Source: an uncultured Pseudomonadota bacterium (lineage in GTDB: Bacteria; Pseudomonadota; Gammaproteobacteria; Burkholderiales; SG8-39). Taken from it: a stretch of DNA of 64,000 nt. The position numbers and the translations under genes are program-made. The DNA is taken from positions 74,032 through 138,031 of the forward strand of contig CAIXPL010000030.1 in the NCBI GenBank assembly GCA_903921325.1, given 5' to 3'. This document shows, in pieces, positions 24,867 to 33,442 of this stretch; within the stretch, counting starts at the first letter, position 1, and each line of letters begins with the position of its first letter. The notes beneath the pieces were generated by a model. The model had not been told where the DNA came from and searched no databases. It worked only from the letters and a program-made list of their open reading frames with translations.

Positions 24867-25922
24867 TTAGCGCAGCGATGCGTTCAGCTTGTCCAGTGCC
24901 GCCTTGCCCGGCGACAGTGCGCCGGCATTCAGGGTGTTCAGCGGCGCCGAAACGGTTTGCAAATGGGCATGCAGATCTTCCGGGTTCGGATCGACATAGA
25001 GCAGCCCGGTGACAATCTCGCCAAGCGCCTGGTGCTTTTGCAGATAGGCCATTGCCTCAAGATGGTTGGAGGCGTCATGGTCGGCATGGAGCTTGCGCAG
25101 GCGCAAGATCGTACCGTCGTGCTGCGGGACATCGGTGACGCTGCCCGGTGCGTAATCGGCGACGATGGCCTCGCGTGAAGGAAAGAAGTCAATCCGATTG
25201 ACCGCTTCGTTGTGCTCGCGCACATAGTCCAGGCTCTTGGTGCTGCCGCTATGATTGTTAAACGCGATGCACGGGCTGATCACATCGATGAATGCGGCCC
25301 CCTCGTGTGCGAGTGCACCTTTGATCAGCGGCACCAATTGATCTTTGTCACCCGAGAAGCTGCGCGCTACATAGGTGGCACCGAGCTGCAGCGCCAGTGC
25401 GACCAGGTCGATGGCCGAATCAGAATTGAGTACGCCACGCTTTGACTTCGAACCCTTGTCGGCGGTGGCCGAGAATTGCCCTTTGGTGAGGCCATAGACT
25501 CCATTGTTCTCGACAATGTAGGTCATGTTCACGCCGCGGCGCACGCAATGGGCAAACTGGCCCAAACCGATCGAGGCAGAGTCACCATCGCCCGAGACGC
25601 CCAGATAGACCAGGTCGCGATTGGCCAGATTGGCTCCAGTCAGAACGGATGGCATGCGCCCATGGACCGAATTGAATCCGTGCGAGGCGCCGAGAAAATA
25701 ATCGGGTGTCTTTGACGAACAGCCGATTCCGGAGAGCTTGGCAACCCGATGCGGTTCGATGTCCAGTTCCCAGCAGGCCTGAATGATCGCCGCGGAGATT
25801 GAGTCGTGGCCACAACCTGCACATAGCGTGGAGATCTTGCCTTCGTAATCGCGCCGGGTGTAGCCGGCTTCGTTACGTGTCAGGCTCGGATGATGGAGTC
25901 GCGGCTTGGTGATGTAGGTCAT
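24867..25922 (-). CDS. korB: 2-oxoacid:acceptor oxidoreductase, beta (ThDP/Fe-S) subunit
   Basis: A 351-residue subunit binding ThDP and one [4Fe-4S] cluster. The cluster cysteines are C34 and C37 (LCAGCGH), C68 (GIGCSSKTP) and C218 (ISPCIAF). The ThDP motif is GDGD (111-114) followed by NN (139-140). With KorA it oxidises a 2-oxoacid plus CoA to acyl-CoA and CO2; the family pattern and partner genes favour 2-oxoglutarate. It is the last gene of a three-gene operon, 34 bp after korA. Length agrees with the small subunit of the Azoarcus/Thauera enzymes as far as I recall. Confidence 0.85.
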   Translation of the reverse strand: MTYITKPRLHHPSLTRNEAGYTRRDYEGKISTLCAGCGHDSISAAIIQACWELDIEPHRVAKLSGIGCSSKTPDYFLGASHGFNSVHGRMPSVLTGANLANRDLVYLGVSGDGDSASIGLGQFAHCVRRGVNMTYIVENNGVYGLTKGQFSATADKGSKSKRGVLNSDSAIDLVALALQLGATYVARSFSGDKDQLVPLIKGALAHEGAAFIDVISPCIAFNNHSGSTKSLDYVREHNEAVNRIDFFPSREAIVADYAPGSVTDVPQHDGTILRLRKLHADHDASNHLEAMAYLQKHQALGEIVTGLLYVDPNPEDLHAHLQTVSAPLNTLNAGALSPGKAALDKLNASLR

Positions 25923-25956
25923 CTCGTCTGCTTCCTGAATGGGTGCGTGGAACGCT

Positions 25957-27798
25957 CTAGGCGGTCTTGCCCGCGCGAATCGGGCGAATGTTGAAGAGTG
26001 CGAGCTTCTGTTCGATTTCGCTCAATATGAATCGCGCCGTAATCGGGGTGCCGTCGTAATGCAGCACCGGCATCAGCCGCGCAGGATCGATGGCAAGCTC
26101 GTTCATGATGAGCATGCGCAATTGTGCGTCGCGGTTTTGTTCCACCACGAAGATCTGATCATGCTCGCTCAAAAACTCTTCGACCTCTTCGGTAAACGGG
26201 AACGCGCGCACGCGAATCGCATCGACATGCAGCCCGGCCTCATCCAGCGCGTCGAGCGCTTCGGTCATGGCCGGACTGGTCGAGCCGTAATACAACACAC
26301 CAAAGCGAGTCGATTGTTTGGCAGCGCGTTCGACGGGTTTGGGCACAAAGGCCTTGGCCGTCTCGAACTTCTTTTGCAGCCGCGTCATGTTGTAGATGTA
26401 GTCATTGCCCTGCTCACTGTAGCGGGCGTACGGATCGCGCGTGGTGCCGCGGGTGAAATAAGACCCGCGCGTCGGGTGCGTGCCTGGCAAGGTGCGCCAC
26501 GGAATGCCATCACCATCCACATCGAGATAGCGCCCGAAATCACGACCTGCTTCCAACTCTTCGCGGCTCATTACCTTGCCGCGGTCATATTCAACGCTGT
26601 CATCCCAGTCAAACGGTGCGCACAACCGGGTGTTCATGCCGATATCCAGATCGGTCATCAAGAACACCGGGGTCTGGAAGCGATCGGCCAGATCGAGCGA
26701 TGCCGCAGTGAAGGTGAAGCATTCGTACGGATCTTCCGGAAAAAGCAGAATGTGGCGCGTGTCACCATGGCTGGCCAGGGCGCAACTGAGCACATCGGAT
26801 TGCTGCGTGCGGGTGGGCATGCCGGTTGACGGACCACCGCGTTGCACGTCGATGATGGTGATCGGGATCTCGGCAAAGTAGGCAAGGCCGATGAACTCCT
26901 GCATGAGCGAGATGCCCGGGCCTGAGGTGGCGGTGAATGCACGTGCCCCGTTCCAGCCGGCACCGACGACCATGCCCACCGAGGCGAGTTCATCCTCGGC
27001 CTGAACGATGGCGTACTTGTGTTCCTTGGTCTGCGGGTCGATGCGATACTTCTCACAGTACCGGGTGAAGGCTTCGGCCACCGAGGAGGACGGCGTGATC
27101 GGATACCACGCGCATACCGTGGCCCCCCCATAGACCGCGCCGAGTGCAGCCGCACTGTTGCCTTCCACAAAGATCCGGTCACCCACCTGGTCGGCGCGGC
27201 GCACCTGCAGTCCGATCGGGCAGGCCAGATGGGCCAGCGCCCAGTCACGCCCCAGGTGCAGCGCGCGCACATTGGAGTCGAGCAGCTTTTCCTTGCCGCG
27301 ATATTGCTCGGCAATCAGTTGTTCAATGGCGGCCGGGTCAATGTCAAGCAGTGCCGACAGTGCGCCCAGATACAGAATGTTCTTGAACAGCTGGCGCTGG
27401 CGCGGGTCGCTGTAGGTGGCATTGCAGATCTCAGTCAAGGGTACGCCCAGCAGACTGATGTCCTCGCGCACGCTGCTGGCAAGCAGGGGCCGCGAACTGT
27501 CATAGAGCAGGTAGCCGCCAGGCTCGATTTCTTTCACATCGGCGGCCCAGGTCTGCGGATTCATCGCCACCATCAGATCGACCCCGCCGCGGCGCCCCAA
27601 GTAGCCCTTCTCAGTGACACGCACTTCATACCAGGTTGGAAGTCCCTGGATGTTGGACGGGAAAATGTTGCGTGGGCTCACCGGCACGCCCATGCGCAAG
27701 ATCGAGCGGGCGAACAGTTCATTGGCCGAGGCGGAACCCGAGCCGTTGACATTGGCAAACTTCACCACAAAGTCGTTGATTGATTCGATGGGTTTCAT
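25957..27798 (-). CDS. korA: 2-oxoacid:acceptor oxidoreductase, fused gamma-alpha subunit
   Basis: A 613-residue fusion. The N-terminal ~190 residues are the gamma domain (FVVKFANVNGSGSASANELF, RRGGVDLMVAMN); from about residue 205 comes the pyrimidine-binding alpha domain with YPITPSSSVAEAF, AFTATSGPGISLMQEFIGLA and VQRGGPSTGMPTRTQQSD. The fused gamma-alpha arrangement is that of two-subunit 2-oxoglutarate (KorAB) oxidoreductases. GGAGAGG precedes ATG 27798, 29 bp after the FAD subunit gene. Its role in this host could be oxygen-tolerant 2-oxoglutarate oxidation or supply of low-potential electrons for reductive aromatic metabolism. Confidence 0.87.
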   Translation of the reverse strand: MKPIESINDFVVKFANVNGSGSASANELFARSILRMGVPVSPRNIFPSNIQGLPTWYEVRVTEKGYLGRRGGVDLMVAMNPQTWAADVKEIEPGGYLLYDSSRPLLASSVREDISLLGVPLTEICNATYSDPRQRQLFKNILYLGALSALLDIDPAAIEQLIAEQYRGKEKLLDSNVRALHLGRDWALAHLACPIGLQVRRADQVGDRIFVEGNSAAALGAVYGGATVCAWYPITPSSSVAEAFTRYCEKYRIDPQTKEHKYAIVQAEDELASVGMVVGAGWNGARAFTATSGPGISLMQEFIGLAYFAEIPITIIDVQRGGPSTGMPTRTQQSDVLSCALASHGDTRHILLFPEDPYECFTFTAASLDLADRFQTPVFLMTDLDIGMNTRLCAPFDWDDSVEYDRGKVMSREELEAGRDFGRYLDVDGDGIPWRTLPGTHPTRGSYFTRGTTRDPYARYSEQGNDYIYNMTRLQKKFETAKAFVPKPVERAAKQSTRFGVLYYGSTSPAMTEALDALDEAGLHVDAIRVRAFPFTEEVEEFLSEHDQIFVVEQNRDAQLRMLIMNELAIDPARLMPVLHYDGTPITARFILSEIEQKLALFNIRPIRAGKTA

Positions 27799-27827
27799 TT
27801 ACATCCTCTCCTTGCGCCGGGCGCGCC

Positions 27828-29648
27828 TCAGGCGGCTTTGCGCGCCGGGGCAACGGGCCGGCAGCCCGGGCCTGCCTTGGTGGTTTGCATCAAAAATTTC
27901 TGCATGTCCCAGGCACCGGTCGGGCAGCGTTCAGCACACAGACCGCAGTGCAGGCATACGTCCTCATCCTTCACCATGACGCGGCCGGTAGCCAGTCCGT
28001 CAGCGACATACAGATCCTGGGTCAGGTTCAACGCCGGCGCGCGCAGATGGGTGCGCAATAGCGTCTCGTCCTCATTGGACGTGAACGTGATGCAATCCAT
28101 CGGGCAGATGTCGACACAGGCATCGCATTCGATACACAGGCGAGGCGCGAAGACCGTCTGCACGTCGCAGTTCAGACAGCGTGCCGCTTCCTTCAAGGCC
28201 GTCTGACGATCGAAGCCCAATTCCACTTCGATGCGGATGTTTTTCAACGAGATGCTGGGGTCGGTATGCGGTACTTTGAAGCGCTCGGCGAGTGAGACGT
28301 CGTTGTCGTAGCTCCACTCGTGGATCCCCATCTTTTGGGATACGAGATTCACCAACGGCGAGGGGCGCTCGGTCAGCGACTCGCCATTGAGCAGCTTGTC
28401 AATCGATACTGCGGCATCGTGGCCATGGGCCACGGCCCAGATGATGTTCTTCGGTCCGAACGCGGCATCGCCACCAAAGAACACCTGAGGCAGGGTCGAC
28501 TGGAAGGTCACCGGATCGACCTTGGGCATGTCCCACTCACCGAATTCAAGACCGATATCGCGTTCAATCCACGGGTAGGCGTTTTCCTGACCGACTGCAA
28601 CCAGTACGTCATCGCAGGGGTAGAGCTGATCGGGTTCTCCAGTGGGTACGAGCTTGCGGCGACCACGCTCATCACGCACAGCTTCGACTTTTTCAAAGGT
28701 CATGCCGACCAGTCGACCGGCCTCGTGTACGAATGCCTTCGGCACCAGGTAGTTAAGAATCGGAATGCCCTCGTGCATCGCATCTTCCTTTTCCCAGGGC
28801 GAGGCTTTCATTTCCTCGAATCCTGAGCGCACGATCACCTTGACGTCCTCGCCACCGAGGCGGCGGGCAGTGCGACAGCAATCCATCGCCGTATTGCCAC
28901 CACCCAGAATGATGACTCGCTTGCCGACCGATTCGATGTGTCCGAACGACACCGAGGAGAGCCAGTCGATGCCGATATGGATGTTGGCAGCTGCTTCCTG
29001 CCGACCCGGTATCTCAAGGTCGCGCCCGCGCGGTGCGCCGGACCCGATGAACACGGCATCGAATTCCTCGCGCAGCAGGGCGGCCAGGCTTTCGATGCGC
29101 TTGCCCAGACGCAGATCAAGCCCGAGATTGGCGATATAGCCGACCTCTTCATCAATGACTGATTCGGGCAGACGAAACCGTGGAATCTGACTGCGTATCA
29201 TCCCGGCAGCAAAAGGATCTTGTTCGAAGATCGTGACGTTGTAGCCGATGCTGAGCAGATCGCGCGCCACGGTGAGCGAAGCCGGCCCGGCACCGACGCA
29301 GGCGATCCGCTTGCCATTTTTCTTCTCAGGCGGGCGCGGCATGCGCGCATTGACATCGTCCTTGTTATCCGCGGCGACTCGTTTCAGGCGGCAGATAGCC
29401 ACTGGTTCGCGCTGCTCACCGTCTTCCACCCGGCTACGCCGGCAGGCGGGTTCACAGGGACGGTCACAAGTGCGACCCAGAATGCCCGGAAAGACATTGG
29501 ATTCCCAATTCACCATATAGGCGTCGCTGTAGCGGCCGGCGGCGATCATGCGAATGTATTCTGGTACAGGGGTGTGCGCGGGGCACGCCCATTGGCAATC
29601 GACAACCTTGTGAAAGTAGGCTGGATCGCCGATGTCAGTCGGCTTCAA
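27828..29648 (-). CDS. FAD/NAD(P)-binding Fe-S oxidoreductase (GltD-like) with 2x[4Fe-4S] ferredoxin domain
   Basis: A 606-residue three-part protein. The N-terminus is a Fer4_20 domain (cysteines 18, 22, 61, 65, 69); the middle is a GltD-type flavoprotein with an FAD loop VGAGPAS near 118-124 and an NAD(P)-binding VIILGGGNTAMDCCR; the C-terminus has a ferredoxin domain with CIECDACVDICP and CLHCGLCAERCP. First in the operon with korA and korB, it most likely passes electrons from the oxidoreductase to NAD(P), as the third (KorC) subunit does in Azoarcus evansii 2-oxoglutarate:NADP oxidoreductase. It starts at TTG 29648, with a perfect GGGAGG 8 nt before it. It is not glutamate synthase: no gltB is present. 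Confidence 0.83.
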   Translation of the reverse strand: MKPTDIGDPAYFHKVVDCQWACPAHTPVPEYIRMIAAGRYSDAYMVNWESNVFPGILGRTCDRPCEPACRRSRVEDGEQREPVAICRLKRVAADNKDDVNARMPRPPEKKNGKRIACVGAGPASLTVARDLLSIGYNVTIFEQDPFAAGMIRSQIPRFRLPESVIDEEVGYIANLGLDLRLGKRIESLAALLREEFDAVFIGSGAPRGRDLEIPGRQEAAANIHIGIDWLSSVSFGHIESVGKRVIILGGGNTAMDCCRTARRLGGEDVKVIVRSGFEEMKASPWEKEDAMHEGIPILNYLVPKAFVHEAGRLVGMTFEKVEAVRDERGRRKLVPTGEPDQLYPCDDVLVAVGQENAYPWIERDIGLEFGEWDMPKVDPVTFQSTLPQVFFGGDAAFGPKNIIWAVAHGHDAAVSIDKLLNGESLTERPSPLVNLVSQKMGIHEWSYDNDVSLAERFKVPHTDPSISLKNIRIEVELGFDRQTALKEAARCLNCDVQTVFAPRLCIECDACVDICPMDCITFTSNEDETLLRTHLRAPALNLTQDLYVADGLATGRVMVKDEDVCLHCGLCAERCPTGAWDMQKFLMQTTKAGPGCRPVAPARKAA

Positions 29649-30019
29649 TCGTTCATCCTCCCTTTGGGCACCCCTGGCCGGTCATTGCAGTCAACCCCAT
29701 TCCGGTCCGTTTTGATCCCGCGACATGCGGGTAATCCAACAGGTGCCGTGCAACCCTGCGGATGCTATACCTTTAGGCCGACCTGACCAAGGGGGCGGGC
29801 CGGGTTAATTGAAATCGGACTGCATCGATTGACGCATCCCTGGGGGCCGGGTAAGGTCCATACGGTCGCATGCTGCGTCGCTGCATCCTCCGTTGCCATG
29901 TTTCCTCGTGCTTTGTTTCCTCGTGCTTCATTCCCCGGTGCTTCTTTCCCCAGTGCTTCGTCCGCGCCGCAGGATCGCCCGCCGCCGCCGGATCCATTCC
30001 GCCCCTGTATGGTGCTGCC
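29649..30019. other. Divergent intergenic region with hairpin and tandem repeats
   Basis: This 371-bp region separates the kor operon from a Bug gene on the other strand. A small hairpin, CCCGC (29717-29721) with GCGGG (29727-29731), lies about 70 bp upstream of the kor start. The right half carries four 15-bp repeats listed separately. A reading frame from 29870 runs in frame into the Bug gene, but it translates the repeats into Cys/Phe-rich sequence unlike a signal peptide, so I treat it as leader. I see no separate gene. Confidence 0.55.
29900..29959. repeat. Four-unit 15-bp tandem repeat
   Basis: Units begin at 29900, 29915, 29930 and 29945. The first two are GTTTCCTCGTGCTTT and GTTTCCTCGTGCTTC; units 3 and 4 keep the TTCC, GTGCTTC core with 3-4 changes. 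The period of 15 is a multiple of three and the region is open in more than one frame, but no protein family is visible. It lies 60 bp upstream of a Bug gene. Confidence 0.8.
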
Positions 30020-31027
30020 ATGACATGTGACTGCCTGCGGCCTCCCGTACCCTTGGCCAGCGTCGTGCTTAAGGTATTCGTCTCCGGGCTCATGTGCATG
30101 GGCGCCATGGTCAGACTGGCAAACGCGCAAAGCGCGTGGCCGAGCCGCCCCATTCACATCGTCGTTCCCTACGCCCCAGGGGGCATCACCGACAGCGTGG
30201 CGCGCCTGTCTGCGCCGAAGATCCAGGAAGCCCTGAGCCAGCCGACGGTCATAGAGAACAAGCTTGGCAATGGCGGTGCGCTCGCTACTGAATTCGTGGC
30301 ACGCGCAGCACCGGATGGCTACACGCTTTTGATGGGTTCGGCCGCGCCGCAAACTCTCAATCAATTCATCCAGAAGCTGAGCTACGACGGGCTGCGGGAC
30401 TTCGCACCGGTGAGCTTGATCAATACCAATCCGCTGGTGCTGCTGGTCAACCCGTCGCTGCCAGTGAGCTCCGTTCGTGAACTGATCGCACTGGCCAAGG
30501 CACAGCCGGGCAAGTTGAATTTTGCCGGGGCGGGAGGGCTCACTCAGTTCAGCGGCGAGATCTTCAAGCACCTTGCGCGCATCGACATCGTCTACGTTCC
30601 CTACAAGGGCGGCGCACCGGCGACCGCGGCTGCCGTGGCCGGGGATACCCAGATGACGTTTGCCAATTATTCTGACGCATTGCCCCAGATGCATGCGGGC
30701 AAGCTGCGTGCACTGGGCATCACCAGCGCGCGACGCTTTGCGCAATCGCCCGACGTGCCGACCATTGCCGAGGCAGGGGTGCCCGGTTACGTGGTGGATT
30801 CATGGAATGGATTGTTCGCGCCGGCCGGAACGCCCCCAGAGATCGTCGGTCGGATTTCCGCTGCGATTCAGCAGGGCTTTCTCGACCCGGCCCTGCGTCG
30901 CCGGATGGAGGACATCGGTGCAACCCCGGTCGGTGACACCCCTGAGCAGTTTCGCGCGCTGGTTCAGGCCGAGATTCAAAAATGGAGCCAATTCGTGCGC
31001 GACACCGGCATCAAGGTTGAACAATGA
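30020..31027 (+). CDS. Bug/TctC-family periplasmic binding protein
   Basis: A 335-residue binding protein with a signal peptide ending VRLANAQ and mature motifs PIHIVVPYAPGGITDSVARL, TVIENKLGNGGALATEFV, RAAPDGYTLLMGSA, IVYVPYKGGAPAT and SWNGLFAPAGTPPEIV. The likely start is ATG 30020; the open frame continues upstream through the 15-bp repeats. It overlaps the UbiD decarboxylase gene by 4 nt (ATGA), an arrangement that ties a periplasmic carboxylate receptor directly to a cytoplasmic decarboxylase. Confidence 0.87.
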   Translation: MTCDCLRPPVPLASVVLKVFVSGLMCMGAMVRLANAQSAWPSRPIHIVVPYAPGGITDSVARLSAPKIQEALSQPTVIENKLGNGGALATEFVARAAPDGYTLLMGSAAPQTLNQFIQKLSYDGLRDFAPVSLINTNPLVLLVNPSLPVSSVRELIALAKAQPGKLNFAGAGGLTQFSGEIFKHLARIDIVYVPYKGGAPATAAAVAGDTQMTFANYSDALPQMHAGKLRALGITSARRFAQSPDVPTIAEAGVPGYVVDSWNGLFAPAGTPPEIVGRISAAIQQGFLDPALRRRMEDIGATPVGDTPEQFRALVQAEIQKWSQFVRDTGIKVEQ

Positions 31028-32439
31028 ACAATCCTCTGCCCGCTCGGATCAACAGCGGATTTCGAGAGTCGCTTTGCCGCATGCAGGCCGCTGGCCGGGT
31101 GCGCACGTACCGGCAGTCGGTCGACCCGGAATACGAGATTGCCGGCATCATGAAAAAGCTGGATGGCGGGCCGGCCTTGCTGTTTCCGCAGGTGCGTGGC
31201 TACTCGATGCCGGTGCTGGGCAACCTGATTTCTTCACGCGAAAATTGCGAGGCGGCGTTTGCTACCGATTACATCGGATTGCGCCAACTGATGGGCCGGG
31301 CGTTCGGTAATCCGATTGCACCGCGGCTGGTTGCGGATGCCCCGGTGCATGAGGTGGTGCGCACCAGCGGGTTTGATCTCACTCGTGATCTGCCCGTGCT
31401 ACGCCATACCGAGGGTGATAGCGGTCGCTTCATCACCGCGGGCATTGTGATCGTGCAGGATCCCGAGACCGGGGTCTATAACGCCTCATACCACCGGCTG
31501 CAACTGCTCGGACCCCATCGCACGGCGATCAAGCTGGACTTTGGCCGCCATCTGCGCCTGGCCTATGAACGTGCGCAGCAGCGAGGTCAACCGTTGCCGA
31601 TTACGGTATGCATTGGCACCGACCTGGCAGTGCATTACACCGCCGCGACCATGGGGGCGCAGATGCCCGAGATGGCCGATGAGCTGGCGATCGCAGGGGG
31701 GCTGCGCGGTGAGCCGATCGAGGTGGTCAGGGCGAAGACCCAACCCATGATCTATCCCGCGCATACCGAGATTGCGCTCGAGGGCGTACTTCTGCCTTCA
31801 CAGACCGTGCGTGAAGGGCCCTTTGGTGAATTCGTTGGCTACCTTTCTCCACAGGGCGACGCACCGATCTTTGAGGTGAGTGCGTTTTGCCATCGCACGC
31901 ATCCGATCTACCACGCCGTCAACGGTGTCGGCCGCGAAACCATCATGTTGCGCAAATATGTGATGGAAGCAAGTCTGATGAAATCGCTGCAAGCGGCCGT
32001 GCCGATTGTGCACGATGTTGAAATGACAGCCGGCGGCCTGCATCGCTTTCATGCGGTGATTCAGGTCAAAAAGACCAATGCGCAGCAGGAGGGCTTTCAG
32101 CGCAATGCGATTCTGGCCGCGTTTGCGACCCTGAAGGATCTGGATCTGGTGATCGCGGTCGATGAGGACATCGATATCCGCGATCCCAATGATGTCGAAT
32201 ATGCCTTGGCAATGCGCATGGAAGCCTCGCGCGACTTGTTCATCGTGCCTGGTGCGCGCACGCATGAATATGTGCGGGTGAGTGACAACGGCATCCGTGC
32301 CAAGGTGGGTATCGACGCGACCGTGCCCCTGGAAGAAAAGGCCCGTTTTGCGCGTGCACCGTTTCGTACCGTGCCGGTGGCCTGGGACGCGTTTGCCGAT
32401 GAAACCGGCCACACACCGGCCTGGCTGCTGGGCCGATAA
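31024..32439 (+). CDS. UbiD-family prenylated-FMN decarboxylase
   Basis: A 471-residue (de)carboxylase using prenyl-FMN. The catalytic set R-E-E is recognisable: R158 in NASYHRLQ, and E264 and E269 in REGPFGEFVGY, matching the spacing of the two Glu in Fdc1/UbiD. N153 with the following His forms the metal and phosphate site. Relatives decarboxylate aromatic or alpha,beta-unsaturated acids. No ubiX/pad1 flavin prenyltransferase is in the window, so the cofactor must come from elsewhere. It overlaps the Bug gene upstream (4 nt) and is followed by a second Bug gene and a Rieske oxygenase, suggesting one pathway for an aromatic acid. Confidence 0.87.
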   Translation: MNNPLPARINSGFRESLCRMQAAGRVRTYRQSVDPEYEIAGIMKKLDGGPALLFPQVRGYSMPVLGNLISSRENCEAAFATDYIGLRQLMGRAFGNPIAPRLVADAPVHEVVRTSGFDLTRDLPVLRHTEGDSGRFITAGIVIVQDPETGVYNASYHRLQLLGPHRTAIKLDFGRHLRLAYERAQQRGQPLPITVCIGTDLAVHYTAATMGAQMPEMADELAIAGGLRGEPIEVVRAKTQPMIYPAHTEIALEGVLLPSQTVREGPFGEFVGYLSPQGDAPIFEVSAFCHRTHPIYHAVNGVGRETIMLRKYVMEASLMKSLQAAVPIVHDVEMTAGGLHRFHAVIQVKKTNAQQEGFQRNAILAAFATLKDLDLVIAVDEDIDIRDPNDVEYALAMRMEASRDLFIVPGARTHEYVRVSDNGIRAKVGIDATVPLEEKARFARAPFRTVPVAWDAFADETGHTPAWLLGR

Positions 32440-32468
32440 TGCTCGCTTCGGGCGAGGAGACCATTGCG

Positions 32469-33437
32469 ATGTTGAAGGGCATGCTGGTGCTGTTGGTGGC
32501 TTTGGCTCTGCCCGCGACGGGATTTGCGCAAGACGCCTGGCCGGTGCGCCCGATACGGCTGATCGTTGGGTTCACCCCGGGTGGATCGAATGATGCCGGT
32601 GCCCGCGTGTTTGCGCAGGCTTTATCCGCCACGCTCGGGCAACCGGTGGTCGTAGAGAATCGGGCCGGTGCAGGAGGTCTGGTGGCCGCGGTCGCAGTGG
32701 CTGGCGCGGCACCCGATGGTTATACCCTGCTCTGGGGCAGCATTCCGCAGGTTGTATTGCCGGCGGTATTTCATCAAGACCCCAATTTTGATCCGCTGCG
32801 TGATCTCACCGCGGTGACGGCCACAGTCAAAGTCGATTCGGTCCTGGTGGTGCCTGCCAATAGCGGCATACGCACGATGGCGCAGTTTGCCGCTCGGCTG
32901 CAGGATGGCAGCAAGCGTGCGTTCTACGGAACACAGGGCTCGGGCACACCGGGCCATCTGATGAACGCCTGGGTGGCGCTCAAGGTAAACGCAGTGGACG
33001 CGGTCGCCGTGCATTACAAGGGTGCGACCAACAGCGAAGCAGACTTTCTGTCGGGGCAGATCACCTACCGCTTCGATACCGCAACGACTGTGCGGCGACT
33101 GGGCAACAAGGTCAATTGTCTGGCAACGCTCACCGAGCGGCGAATCACCGAGGTGCCTGACTGCCCGACCTTTGCCGAAGTGGGCATGCCGCTCGACATC
33201 GACTGGACCCTGTGGAATTCCATCCATGGGCCGGCGCACCTGCCGGGGGCTATTGTCGAGCGTCTTGCTTCAAGCACTGCGCACATTCTGGCCGACCCGG
33301 AATTTGTCCGGGCCAGTTCCAAATTCGGCATCCTTCCGATGCCCGGCTACACCCCCGCAAAAACTCTCGCGTTACAGCAGCAACAGGTGCGCGACTGGGG
33401 GGCGCTGGTGCGTCAAGTGGGCATTACAGTGGAGTAG
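32469..33437 (+). CDS. Bug/TctC-family periplasmic binding protein
   Basis: A 322-residue binding protein with a short signal peptide (MLKGMLVLLVALALPATGFAQ) and motifs RPIRLIVGFTPGGSNDAGAR, VVVENRAGAGGLVAA, AAPDGYTLLWGSIPQ and NSIHGPAHLPGAIVERL. The residue after PGG-S is Asn where most Bug proteins have Ile, Thr or Leu, possibly tuning the ligand pocket. ATG 32469 is chosen because GAGGAG (32454-32459) precedes it; an in-frame ATG at 32439 overlaps the UbiD stop. It lies between UbiD and Rieske genes in one operon. Confidence 0.87.
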   Translation: MLKGMLVLLVALALPATGFAQDAWPVRPIRLIVGFTPGGSNDAGARVFAQALSATLGQPVVVENRAGAGGLVAAVAVAGAAPDGYTLLWGSIPQVVLPAVFHQDPNFDPLRDLTAVTATVKVDSVLVVPANSGIRTMAQFAARLQDGSKRAFYGTQGSGTPGHLMNAWVALKVNAVDAVAVHYKGATNSEADFLSGQITYRFDTATTVRRLGNKVNCLATLTERRITEVPDCPTFAEVGMPLDIDWTLWNSIHGPAHLPGAIVERLASSTAHILADPEFVRASSKFGILPMPGYTPAKTLALQQQQVRDWGALVRQVGITVE

Positions 33438-33442
33438 AAACC

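Noticed and set aside
27828-29648. Glutamate synthase small subunit (gltD)
   Set aside because: No gltB in the window; extra ferredoxin domain and korAB partners indicate an oxidoreductase subunit.
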